NCBI GenBank assembly: GCA_017404545.1
Contig: JAFRCC010000004.1
Location: forward strand, 58,796 to 122,795
Direction of reading: 5' to 3'
DNA length: 64,000 nucleotides
From: Clostridia bacterium
Lineage (GTDB): Bacteria > Bacillota > Clostridia > TANB77 > CAG-508
Each line of letters begins with the position of its first letter. Position 1 is the first letter of the stretch. Position numbers and translations under genes: made by a program. Below the pieces are notes generated by a model, which searched no databases, was not told the origin of the DNA, and saw only the letters and a program-made list of their open reading frames with translations. Shown here piece after piece: positions 1-8,105 of this stretch.

Positions 1-1
1 A

Positions 2-1171
2 TTTTATAAATCTATTTCTATAGAAGGTACAATAGATAAATCTATTTCATCTGTATATACAGGAATTAGTATGTTACTAATTCAATCGATTATTGATGAA
101 TTTAAGTTAACCACAGAAAAAAACACGTCGACATTAAAATTAGTATATAAATACCTACAAGATTTAATAAAAAATATTAACACAAACCATGTGTATATTA
201 AGGAATATAAAAAAGATTTTGCATTGAAATACTCAGCTGATGAAGAAAGTAAAGCTCTTCAATCAAATTTCTTTATCGATGATTTTTATTTCAACAAAGA
301 AACAAATAATCTATTTATATCTTACAAAAACAATTTATTAAAACTGGTTTTAACTACTTTATCTAAGATAAAGAAAAAAATATTTAATATTAATCAGAAG
401 ATTGAAGAATGCAAGAATATGGATACATATAGACTATATGGTGAGTTAATTACTGCTAATATGTATCTATACCATGAATACACTTCTAATTATATTTCCG
501 TTTTGAATTATTACAATAATAAACAAATTGAGATACCTGTTGACAAAAATAAAAGTCCATCAATTAATGCCAAAAATTATTACAAAAAATATAACAAGTT
601 AAAAAATGCTTTAACAATTGTAAACAAGCAAAAATTTGATGCAATTCAAGAGATTGATTATTTAGAAAGCATAATTTATGAAATTGATATGGCAAAAAAC
701 ATTTCCGAAATTGATGAAATATATTCAGAAATAATGGAAAATTCACTTTTTGAAAAAACTCACCTAAAATCAAAAACAAAAATTACAAAAAAACAGAACA
801 AAAATAAAAAAGAAAATAAAGAATATATACCTATAGAGTATAAGATTGAGAATTTCACATTACTTGTTGGAAAAAACAATGTTCAAAATGATTATTTAAC
901 AACAAAATTTGCTCATTCAAATGACATTTGGTTTCATACAAAAGATATTCACGGAAGCCATGCTATATTAGTAACACGCGGAGAAACCCCATCAATGGAT
1001 GTGTTGATAAGATGCGCTCAAATAGCTGCTTACTATAGCAAGGGAAAAATGTCCTCAAATGTTCCTGTAGACTATACTCTCATTAAATATGTGAAGAAAC
1101 CATCTGGAAGCAAACCAGGATTTGTAATTTACACACATAATAAAACTATAAATGTAACTCCACAAGGTTAA
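2..1171 (+). CDS. rqcH: NFACT family ribosome quality control protein (RqcH/FbpA-like), 5' end outside the window
   Basis: The reading frame is open to the left window edge, so only the C-terminal ~390 residues are present. The frame before the first in-window ATG at 71 has no stop and reads VYTGISMLL, like the end of the NFACT-N domain. The middle is lysine-rich and probably forms the long coiled coils. The last ~110 residues, from IENFTLLVGKNN through DIWFHTKDIHGSHAIL, are a clear NFACT-R (DUF814) domain. Family knowledge: RqcH binds stalled 50S subunits carrying peptidyl-tRNA and adds C-terminal alanine tails; older annotations call it fibronectin-binding protein. No clear terminator follows. 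Confidence 0.9.
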   Translation, partial: FYKSISIEGTIDKSISSVYTGISMLLIQSIIDEFKLTTEKNTSTLKLVYKYLQDLIKNINTNHVYIKEYKKDFALKYSADEESKALQSNFFIDDFYFNKETNNLFISYKNNLLKLVLTTLSKIKKKIFNINQKIEECKNMDTYRLYGELITANMYLYHEYTSNYISVLNYYNNKQIEIPVDKNKSPSINAKNYYKKYNKLKNALTIVNKQKFDAIQEIDYLESIIYEIDMAKNISEIDEIYSEIMENSLFEKTHLKSKTKITKKQNKNKKENKEYIPIEYKIENFTLLVGKNNVQNDYLTTKFAHSNDIWFHTKDIHGSHAILVTRGETPSMDVLIRCAQIAAYYSKGKMSSNVPVDYTLIKYVKKPSGSKPGFVIYTHNKTINVTPQG

Positions 1172-1219
1172 AATTACATAATTATACATAAAACCCTTTA
1201 TTTTTATGTAAAAATATAG

Positions 1220-1225
1220 TATAAT
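1220..1225 (+). promoter_or_regulatory. Candidate -10 box for the nfeD-SPFH pair
   Basis: A perfect TATAAT lies 35 bases before the nfeD start in the 89-base gap after the NFACT gene. The -35 region at the right spacing (TTTATT, 1197-1202) is poor, so this is tentative. Confidence 0.35.
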
Positions 1226-1260
1226 TTATTTGTTATTAGTAAAAAAGGAGGTAAAATTAT

Positions 1261-1707
1261 ATGTGGCAAGTTTGGATTATTCTGGCTGGCATATTTGTTA
1301 TCTTCGAAATGATTATTCCTACAGATTTTTTAATATTCTGGGTTGGTATGGGAGCCCTAGTTACATCTGTAACCAGTGTTTTCATTGACAATATTACGGC
1401 ACAAATTGCTATATTTTGTATATCATCCATACTATTAATATTCTGTACGAAACCATTTGTAAGAAAATTTATGAAAAATTCTGCAAATATTTCAACAAAC
1501 GCCTATTCAATTATTGGGAAAACTGGAATTGTTGTTTCAGAAATTGATCCAATATCTGGAAAAGGGCAAATCAAAATAGGAAACGAAATATGGTCTGCCA
1601 AAACAAATAATCAAGAAAAACTATTGAAGGGTACAATTATAAAAGTTAATTCAATTGACGGTGTAAAAGCCGTTGTATCTACTATTGAAGAATCTAAAAT
1701 AAAATAA
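1261..1707 (+). CDS. Short NfeD-like membrane protein
   Basis: A 148-residue protein with hydrophobic segments at about 1-25 and 30-60, then a soluble C-terminal domain of ~70 residues (IGKTGIVVSEIDP to IIKVNSIDGVKAVV) matching the OB-fold of short NfeD proteins. The start is fixed by AAAGGAGG just upstream. It is followed after 16 bases by an SPFH-domain gene. Short NfeD proteins and SPFH proteins are commonly co-operonic and are thought to work together in membrane microdomain organisation or quality control. The serine-protease domain of long NfeD proteins is absent. Confidence 0.88.
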   Translation: MWQVWIILAGIFVIFEMIIPTDFLIFWVGMGALVTSVTSVFIDNITAQIAIFCISSILLIFCTKPFVRKFMKNSANISTNAYSIIGKTGIVVSEIDPISGKGQIKIGNEIWSAKTNNQEKLLKGTIIKVNSIDGVKAVVSTIEESKIK

Positions 1708-1723
1708 TAAGGAGGATTAAAAA

Positions 1724-2686
1724 ATGTCGATATTTTTATTAATTTTATTAGTACTAGTATTAATAATTGCGTATAAAACAATTAAGGTTGTAAAACAATC
1801 AGAAGTATATGTTATTGAAAGGTTAGGAAAATTTCATAAAATTGCTGACGCAGGTTTAACTCTTATTTTTCCTTTTATCGATCATGTAAGATCAGTTGTA
1901 AGTTTAAAACAACAAACTATGGATGTTCCACCACAAGGAGTTATTACAAAGGATAATGTAACAATTACAATTGATACTGTTGTATTTTATAAAATAACAG
2001 ATCCAGCAAAGGCTGTATACGAAATTCAATCCTTAAAAAAGGGTATTGAATATTTAGCCATAACAACAATACGTGATATTGTTGGCAAAATGGATTTAGA
2101 TGCAACATTTAGTTCTCGTGATTCAATAAACGACCAATTAAGAGCTGTTTTAGATGAAGCTACTGATCAATGGGGATGTAAAGTTGACAGAGTTGAAATT
2201 AAAGATATCACTCCACCAGCAGACATTAGAGATGCGATGGAAAAACAAATGAACGCAGAAAGAAATAAAAGAGCTTTGATTCTTCAAGCTGAAGGTGAAA
2301 GACAATCTGCAATTACATTAGCTGAAGGAAAAAAAGAAGCAGCTATTCTTGAAGCTGAAGCAGATAAAGAAGCTGCTATAAGAAGGGCTGCCGGTGAAGC
2401 AGAAGCTATAAAGCAAGTTGCCGATGCAAAAGCAGAAGAAATTAAAAAGGTTTATGGTGCCGTTATGGAATCACATCCAAATGAAAAACTTGTGCAATTA
2501 AAATCTTTAGAAGCTTTAAAAGATATTGCTGATGGCGAGGCTAATAAAGTATTTATACCATTCGATGCTACATCAGCCCTAGGTAGTCTTGGAGCAATAA
2601 AAGAAGTTTTATCTCCAGAAAAGAAAGAAAAATTGCAAGCACAAACTAAAAAAACAACTCAATCATCAAATCAACCAAAAGAATAA
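1724..2686 (+). CDS. SPFH/band 7 (stomatin/paraslipin-like) protein
   Basis: A 320-residue protein with an N-terminal transmembrane segment (1-20), a band-7 domain (about 22-190, including EVYVIERLGKFH and VPPQGVITKDNV), then an Ala/Glu-rich coiled coil (about 185-250) with the AEGERQSAI and AEADKEAAIRRA pattern of paraslipins/QmcA. The tail is polar (QTKKTTQSSNQ). A GGAGG site precedes it and nfeD ends 16 bases upstream. Family role: oligomeric scaffold in membrane microdomains. A strong terminator directly after the stop closes the two-gene unit. Confidence 0.92.
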   Translation: MSIFLLILLVLVLIIAYKTIKVVKQSEVYVIERLGKFHKIADAGLTLIFPFIDHVRSVVSLKQQTMDVPPQGVITKDNVTITIDTVVFYKITDPAKAVYEIQSLKKGIEYLAITTIRDIVGKMDLDATFSSRDSINDQLRAVLDEATDQWGCKVDRVEIKDITPPADIRDAMEKQMNAERNKRALILQAEGERQSAITLAEGKKEAAILEAEADKEAAIRRAAGEAEAIKQVADAKAEEIKKVYGAVMESHPNEKLVQLKSLEALKDIADGEANKVFIPFDATSALGSLGAIKEVLSPEKKEKLQAQTKKTTQSSNQPKE

Positions 2687-2696
2687 TAATAATAAA

Positions 2697-2730
2697 AAAA
2701 TTGCAAAGGTTAATCCTTTGCAATTTTTTT
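2697..2730 (+). terminator. Intrinsic terminator after the SPFH gene
   Basis: The inverted repeat TTGCAAAGG / CCTTTGCAA has a 5-base loop, preceded by an A run and followed by seven Ts. Confidence 0.92.
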
Positions 2731-2818
2731 ATTATTTACTATTTAGTATAATTTTACCTCATTATTTCTGTACATTATTATTCAAATACTATATTTTTAA
2801 TTTTAATGAGGTGATTGT

Positions 2819-3157
2819 ATGGCTCTAGATTACAAAATAATTGGAGAAAGAATTCGTAACGCTCGTGTAGCAAACAACTTAACACAAGAAAATCTTGCTG
2901 AAAGGCTCGATGTATCTGTAGCATTTGTAAGTAGAATTGAATGTGGAACTACCCGTGTAAATTTAACACGTCTGAGCGAAATATGCTCTATACTAAATAT
3001 TGATGAAGGATTGATACTAAATGGCGTAAGTACTGATTCAAAAAATTATTTATCTGATGAATTCAGTGCACTTTTAAAGAATTGTCCTAAGGAAACTCAA
3101 AAACTGATATATGATGTTGCAAAATTAATAGTAAATGATTCTAATAAAAAAATGTAA
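2819..3157 (+). CDS. XRE-family helix-turn-helix regulator
   Basis: A 112-residue protein. Residues ~6-60 form a Cro/C1-type HTH domain (IGERIRNARVANNLTQ, then LAERLDVSVAFVSRIECG). The rest is a short helical tail without a recognisable sensor domain. GAGGTG stands 6 bases before the ATG. It is a single-gene unit between two terminators, transcribed toward the sortase gene. Its target is unknown; small XRE proteins often regulate themselves, but I saw no clear operator. Confidence 0.88.
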   Translation: MALDYKIIGERIRNARVANNLTQENLAERLDVSVAFVSRIECGTTRVNLTRLSEICSILNIDEGLILNGVSTDSKNYLSDEFSALLKNCPKETQKLIYDVAKLIVNDSNKKM

Positions 3158-3185
3158 TATAGAAAAATTCTATATTACATTTTTT
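3146..3185. terminator. Bidirectional terminator between the XRE gene and the sortase gene
   Basis: The inverted repeat AATGTAATATAG / CTATATTACATT has an A run on one side and a T run on the other, so it can serve both convergent genes. It overlaps the end of the XRE coding region. Confidence 0.88.
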
Positions 3186-3885
3186 ATACTTCTCTACACT
3201 TAACAATTAACCTTTGTTTTCCACCATTCGTACATGTAATTAAAGTCATTTCTTTTAACCCATTTGTAATTTGACTTGTACACGCTACATCTTCAGGATA
3301 AACAATATATTTATCATACACTTGATATTCCAATTTTTTTCCAGACATATCTTGTAAATATACCTTATCTCCAGTATTTATTTGTGACAATTTTCCAAAC
3401 ATTTTTCCACTTTTATAGTTATGCCCAACAACACAATAATTTCCAACTGAATTTGGACTTCCTCCCCAAAATTTATTCAAAGAAATTTTTAATAGCTCAT
3501 CTGAGGTTTCAGATAGCACAGGATATTGTATTCCAAGGTGCGGAATAGATAATATAGATTCATATGTATATGTTGTTCCATTGTCATCTGTATAAGAAGC
3601 TGTATCTACAGTTTCTACTTCTTGCTCTACAATTTCCGCCTGACTATCAAAAGCAACAACCAAAGCTTGATCTTCTGCAGTTGTACTATCAGGAATTGTC
3701 ATTTCATTTAATATATCATGTGAAACTGATTCATACGCATTTTTCTCAACTTCTGAGTATATGTACCAACCTGAAAAAATAAATACTAATATCAGTGATG
3801 CAATGAATTCCATTCTATATAATTTTTTCTTTTTCTTTAACTTTTGAGTAACATATAATTTATCCGTAACTAATATTTGATTCAT
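3184..3885 (-). CDS. Sortase (class not assigned)
   Basis: A 233-residue protein with a basic N-terminus, one membrane segment (about 26-45), then a sortase domain from about 105. The catalytic residues are visible: His in VVGHNYKSGKMFG, Cys in TLITCTNGG, and Arg in GKQRLIVK. Sortases join a sorting-signal threonine to cell-wall precursors or pilin lysines. It starts 13 bases after the rsmA stop, so it is probably co-transcribed with the rRNA methylase genes. A candidate substrate is the large surface protein at 60.4-64 kb, although that protein has no canonical LPXTG. Confidence 0.9.
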   Translation of the reverse strand: MNQILVTDKLYVTQKLKKKKKLYRMEFIASLILVFIFSGWYIYSEVEKNAYESVSHDILNEMTIPDSTTAEDQALVVAFDSQAEIVEQEVETVDTASYTDDNGTTYTYESILSIPHLGIQYPVLSETSDELLKISLNKFWGGSPNSVGNYCVVGHNYKSGKMFGKLSQINTGDKVYLQDMSGKKLEYQVYDKYIVYPEDVACTSQITNGLKEMTLITCTNGGKQRLIVKCREV

Positions 3886-3898
3886 ATAAATTTCCTTT

Positions 3899-4768
3899 CT
3901 AATTCTTGTTTTTATCGACTATATAATTAGAAATTTCTGTAAATTGCTCAATTGTTAATGTTTCTCCTCTTGTATTATAATCTAAACCTAATTCATCAAA
4001 TAAAGCTTTTGCTTCTTCCTTACTCGATAAAATTCCCCCATTAACAATACTATTGATTAATGTTTTTCTTCTCTGCATAAAGCTAACTTTTATAAGTTTA
4101 AAGAATTCCGTTTCATCTTTTAAATCAACTGGATGTTTCTTTCTAATTAATAACTTGATTACCTCAGAATCCACCGATGGCTCTGGTATAAAAGAATTAT
4201 TTTCTACAATCGTTACACTCTCAGATGTTGCATAATAGTATACGCAATATGTTATTGCTCCGGATAATTTACTTCCTGGTTTTGCAATTAATCTATCAGC
4301 AACTTCCTTTTGAATCATAACAGTTATCGATTCAATATCTAATTCTTCTTCAAGTAATTTCATGATAATTGGTGTCGTTATATAATATGGCAAATTTGCA
4401 ACTATTTTTGCATTTTTTATTCTCGTATTTTTATTATCTTGAATTAATTTTTTTAAGTCAACCTTTAAGACATCTTGATTTAATAATTCAAAATTATCAT
4501 ATAAAAAAAATCTATCACGCAATATTTCAATCATTCTTTCATCTAGCTCTATTGCAATAACTTTTCCTGCTCTTTTAAGTAAATATTCAGTTAAATTTCC
4601 AAGACCCGGTCCAATTTCTATTATTAAATCTTCTTTACCTACATCTGCTGATTCAACTATTTTTTCTACAACTTCGTCATTTATTAAAAAATTTTGTCCT
4701 AAATTTTTATTGGCCGATAGCTTGTATTTATTAAGCATAAATTTCGTTTTATTATACAAATTTTCCAT
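3899..4768 (-). CDS. rsmA: 16S rRNA dimethyladenosine transferase RsmA (KsgA)
   Basis: A 289-residue SAM-dependent methylase that dimethylates the two adjacent adenosines near the 3' end of 16S rRNA during small-subunit maturation. Visible motifs: KNLGQNFL at the N-terminus, the SAM-binding IEIGPGLGNLTEYL, and the catalytic NLPYYITTPI. Length is typical. It is preceded by yraN with a 54-base gap and followed by the sortase after 13 bases. GGTGG upstream of the ATG fixes the start. Confidence 0.96.
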   Translation of the reverse strand: MENLYNKTKFMLNKYKLSANKNLGQNFLINDEVVEKIVESADVGKEDLIIEIGPGLGNLTEYLLKRAGKVIAIELDERMIEILRDRFFLYDNFELLNQDVLKVDLKKLIQDNKNTRIKNAKIVANLPYYITTPIIMKLLEEELDIESITVMIQKEVADRLIAKPGSKLSGAITYCVYYYATSESVTIVENNSFIPEPSVDSEVIKLLIRKKHPVDLKDETEFFKLIKVSFMQRRKTLINSIVNGGILSSKEEAKALFDELGLDYNTRGETLTIEQFTEISNYIVDKNKN

Positions 4769-4822
4769 AATTCCACCTTTTATACGCTTCTATTATACAA
4801 TAAAAAATTATGGTTTACAATA

Positions 4823-5179
4823 TCAAATTATTTCTTTTATATGATTAATTAAAAATTTATTATTTTTATAATAAAGCTCTAGAGCATCAAATCTTATTTT
4901 TACACCATTTATCCCATTTAAAAACATATAATATTTTGCACCTTTAATAATACGTTTTAATTTAACATAACCAATAGATTCTGATGCCAAACCATACCTT
5001 AAATTTGATCTTGTTTTTACTTCGATAAATATAAGTACCTCTGCACTCTCATCATAAGCAATAATGTCTATTTCGCCACCATAATAGTAGAAATTCCTTT
5101 CCACGATTTTATATTTTTTGCTCAGTAAATATTTACATGCGATTGTCTCGCCAATATTGCCAAATTCTTTTTTATTCAC
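4823..5179 (-). CDS. yraN: YraN family (UPF0102) endonuclease-like protein
   Basis: About 118 residues with the restriction-endonuclease-like core GEIDIIAYD...LIFIEVKTRS, the D...ExK catalytic pattern of the family. The start is set at a GTG at 5179 because GAGAGGAG stands just before it. A longer frame to 5218 would add a hydrophobic stretch not seen in the family. With this start the gene overlaps the end of dprA by 8 bases, suggesting translational coupling. The exact role is unknown; it is very often found beside dprA or comM. Confidence 0.9.
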   Translation of the reverse strand: MNKKEFGNIGETIACKYLLSKKYKIVERNFYYYGGEIDIIAYDESAEVLIFIEVKTRSNLRYGLASESIGYVKLKRIIKGAKYYMFLNGINGVKIRFDALELYYKNNKFLINHIKEII

Positions 5180-6086
5180 AAAACTCCTCTCTAATTTTAT
5201 AATTATTAATATCTGCACTACATATCAAATCACTTAATTCGAGTAACGATAGAATCTGATTAACTTTTACTATCTCAATTTTTGTTATTTCAGAAATTTT
5301 GTTACAACTTAAACTTCCTATTTTTTTTATACAAAAAAATACTAACTTAGATTCCCTATCAAGTTTACTAATTGCTTTATTTAAATTATTATTTTTCTCT
5401 TTTATCTTTAATTCATATGTATCAATATCTTCACCTCCAATTTCGTTATATATATCTGACCCACAAGTTGCAATCTTTGCTCCATCCTTTGCCAATTTTA
5501 TCGATTCGTAACTATTTTTACCTCCAACACAATTTGGAACATAAAACAATTTTTTTCCTTGTATAACTGCATTTCTTGCAGTTATACTTGTTCCACTTCT
5601 ATATGATCCTTCAATAACTACAACTGCCTCAGAAAGTCCGCTAATAATTCTATTGCGTTTGGGGAAATTTTTTTTCTGAACAGGTTCATTATAAGAATAT
5701 TCGGATAAAATTAGTCCATTATTTTCTATAATTTTATATAACAACCATGCATTTTCTTTTGGATATATTTTATTAAATCCACTTCCCAATATAGCAATAG
5801 TATTTCCACCATTTCTTAAACATTCATCATGTGCAATTGCATCAATTCCAATTGCCATACCACTGATAATAGTAATATTATATTTCACAAGATCTTTTAT
5901 TATTTTTCTTGTCATAAAATCTCCATACTTACTAGAATTTCTTGACCCTACAATTGCAACAGATTTTGATCCTAATAAATTAACATTTCCCCATGCATAT
6001 AATTTATTTATTTTTGGTTTAACGCACCTTAACTGTTCAGGAAATAAACTATCATTTCTAAATAATTCATAAACATTTTTTTCCAC
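5172..6086 (-). CDS. dprA: DNA-processing protein DprA
   Basis: A 304-residue protein with the DprA Rossmann-like core: VAIVGSRNSSKYGD, ISGMAIGIDAIAHDE, TIAILGSGFNKIYP and VVVIEGSYRSGTSITARNA. The C-terminal ~70 residues look like the winged-helix domain (ISKLDRESKLVFFCI). DprA loads RecA on incoming single-stranded DNA in transformation. It is followed by yraN in overlap and preceded by comM (gap 64). Together with mecA at 51.9 kb this hints at a competence or DNA-uptake pathway, but no uptake genes lie here. Confidence 0.95.
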   Translation of the reverse strand: MEKNVYELFRNDSLFPEQLRCVKPKINKLYAWGNVNLLGSKSVAIVGSRNSSKYGDFMTRKIIKDLVKYNITIISGMAIGIDAIAHDECLRNGGNTIAILGSGFNKIYPKENAWLLYKIIENNGLILSEYSYNEPVQKKNFPKRNRIISGLSEAVVVIEGSYRSGTSITARNAVIQGKKLFYVPNCVGGKNSYESIKLAKDGAKIATCGSDIYNEIGGEDIDTYELKIKEKNNNLNKAISKLDRESKLVFFCIKKIGSLSCNKISEITKIEIVKVNQILSLLELSDLICSADINNYKIREEFCE

Positions 6087-6150
6087 TGAATTTCTCCTTT
6101 ATTTAAAATAATTTTTATTTAAGCCTTCATATCAATCAAACAAAATTGTC

Positions 6151-7665
6151 TTAAAATTTATCTAAATTTCTATATTGAACTGCTTCTAAAATATGTGTTT
6201 TATCAATCTCCTTTGAACTATCCATATCAGCAATCGTTCTAGCTACTTTCAAAATTTTGCTATATGCTCTAGCACTTAATTTTAATTTATCAAAGTACTT
6301 TTCTAATATTTTTTCACAGTTCTTATTTAATCTGCAATATTTTTTCATTTGCTCACTATTTAATTCAGAATTAAGCAATATCCCCTCCTCTTTATATCTC
6401 TCATTTTGAATATTTCTAACCTTTTTTACGCGCTCTTTTATAGTTGCAGAACTCTCTTCTTCATTTTCACTATTAAAATCATGATATTTTACTCTCTCAA
6501 CTCTCACTTGAATATCAATTCTATCGAGCAAAGGACCACTCACTTTATTTAGATACCTTCGAATACTATTTTCATTACATTTACATGGATTCTCTGAACC
6601 ATAGTAACCACATGGGCACGGATTCATACTTGCAATAAGCATAAATTTACATGGGTAACTAATGTTCATTCCAGATCTATTTATCTGTATTTTCCCATCT
6701 TCTAGCGGACCTCTTAATGCATCTAATGTACCCCTGTCAAATTCTGGCAACTCATCCAAAAATAAAATTCCATTATGAGCTATACTAATTTCGCCTGGTT
6801 TTATTTCTTTATATCCTCCAACCAAAGCTATTTTTGTAATTGAATAATGTGGTGAAACAAATGGTCTATTTACTACTAATGGATTATTATTCGAAAGTTT
6901 TCCAGCAATACTATGAATCTTCGTTACTTCTATTGATTCATCAAATGTTAGATTCGGCAATATAGTTTGAATTCTTTTTGCCATCATTGTTTTTCCAGAC
7001 CCCGGACTACCAATAAGTAAACAATTATGTCCTCCTGAAGCTGCAATTTCGAGAGCTCTTTTTATGTTTTTTTGTCCTTTAACATCAGAAAAATCAAATA
7101 AAAATTGTTTTTCATTATAACTTTTTTCTTTGGATTTAACTGGATTTATACTAATCTGGTTATTTAAAAACATAACCACTTGCTTTAGAGATTTTGCTGG
7201 TATTATCTCTATGTTATCAACAATACATGCTTCTCTGCAATTTTGCTCTGGTATAATAGCCCTTTTAAATCCCATTCTTTTAGCCTCAATACAAATTGGT
7301 AAAATACCATTTATAGCGATAAGATTCCCATCTATTCCCAATTCTCCTATAAAAAGAGTTTGCTGTATATTATTTACATTAACATTTTTATTAGCGGAAA
7401 TAATTGCTATAGCAATTGATAAATCAAGAGCAGTTCCCTCCTTTCTTACTGTGGCAGGCGCTAAATTAATAATTATTTTTTTGTTTGGGAATTCAAATCC
7501 TGAATTTTTTATTGCTGTACTAACACGCTCTTTCGACTCTCTTATACTCGCATCTGGTAAACCAACAATATCGCATTTAGGGATTCCATTAGATACATCA
7601 ACTTGAACATCAACAATAAAACCCTGTATTCCATTAAGGGCAACGCATTTAATTATAGATAACAT
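6151..7665 (-). CDS. comM: YifB/ComM family Mg-chelatase-like AAA+ ATPase
   Basis: A 504-residue protein. The N-terminal ~170 residues are a Lon-type S5 fold (DVSNGIPKCDIVGLPDASI). The AAA+ domain has Walker A IGSPGSGKTMMAKR, Walker B GILFLDELPEF and the family-typical cysteine segment MNPCPCGYYG. The C-terminal Mg-chelatase-type domain contains LSARAYSKILKVARTIAD. ComM is a hexameric helicase promoting branch migration in natural transformation. It is the first gene of the comM-dprA-yraN-rsmA-sortase run. Confidence 0.95.
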   Translation of the reverse strand: MLSIIKCVALNGIQGFIVDVQVDVSNGIPKCDIVGLPDASIRESKERVSTAIKNSGFEFPNKKIIINLAPATVRKEGTALDLSIAIAIISANKNVNVNNIQQTLFIGELGIDGNLIAINGILPICIEAKRMGFKRAIIPEQNCREACIVDNIEIIPAKSLKQVVMFLNNQISINPVKSKEKSYNEKQFLFDFSDVKGQKNIKRALEIAASGGHNCLLIGSPGSGKTMMAKRIQTILPNLTFDESIEVTKIHSIAGKLSNNNPLVVNRPFVSPHYSITKIALVGGYKEIKPGEISIAHNGILFLDELPEFDRGTLDALRGPLEDGKIQINRSGMNISYPCKFMLIASMNPCPCGYYGSENPCKCNENSIRRYLNKVSGPLLDRIDIQVRVERVKYHDFNSENEEESSATIKERVKKVRNIQNERYKEEGILLNSELNSEQMKKYCRLNKNCEKILEKYFDKLKLSARAYSKILKVARTIADMDSSKEIDKTHILEAVQYRNLDKF

Positions 7666-7790
7666 TTAATCTCCTTTGAAAAAAAATTAGAATAAAATAA
7701 TTTGAAAAAAATTTATACCTTCATATTACACCTATAAAAAAAATTAATCAAGATAATTCGTTCGACATAAAAATACATTTTTAGGTAAAA

Positions 7791-7980
7791 CCATATTATT
7801 ATTATTATAAAGCCATAGAAAGTGCTATTGTCTGCATTTTTTTAAGTCCCGCGCAACGACCAACCGAAGCTTATGCGTAGGGCGATTGGAGTAATCTTGA
7901 TTACTCCAGCAAGGGGCGTAAAAAATGCAGACAATAGCCCTTTCTATGACCAGATTAAATAAAAGATTTTAAATTGTAGC
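7791..7980. mobile_element. MITE-like element, copy 1 (arms inverted, core in the common orientation)
   Basis: This fills most of the 440-base gap between comM and the PBP gene. Imperfect terminal repeats (~30 bases, GAAAGTGCTATTGTCTGCA and its partner TGCAGACAATAGCCCTTTC) enclose a GC-rich core at 7843-7919. The core contains CGACCAACCGAAGC and a perfect hairpin GGAGTAATC TT GATTACTCC. The right outer flank (GACCAGATTAAATAAAA) is the reverse complement of the left flank of copies 2 and 3, while the core points the same way as in those copies. No open frame encodes a transposase. Confidence 0.8.
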
Positions 7981-8037
7981 ACTATATTTTCTTTATCTGT
8001 ATATCTTCTTGATTTTTAAGTGTTCTTAATATAAAAT

Positions 8038-8065
8038 TGACTTGTTAAATTTAGAAAATAAAGTT
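8038..8065 (+). promoter_or_regulatory. Candidate promoter for the PBP gene
   Basis: TTGACT and TAAAGT are separated by 16 bases. Transcription from here would begin just before or at the upstream ATG (8076), which supports translation starting at 8106. The -10 box is poor, so this is tentative. Confidence 0.35.
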
Positions 8066-8105
8066 GGTGATATTTATGAAAATAGATAATTCAAATGGAG
8101 GCTCT

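Noticed and set aside
7130..7606. 158-codon frame antisense to comM
   Set aside because: comM motifs on the other strand are complete and this frame has no start signals.
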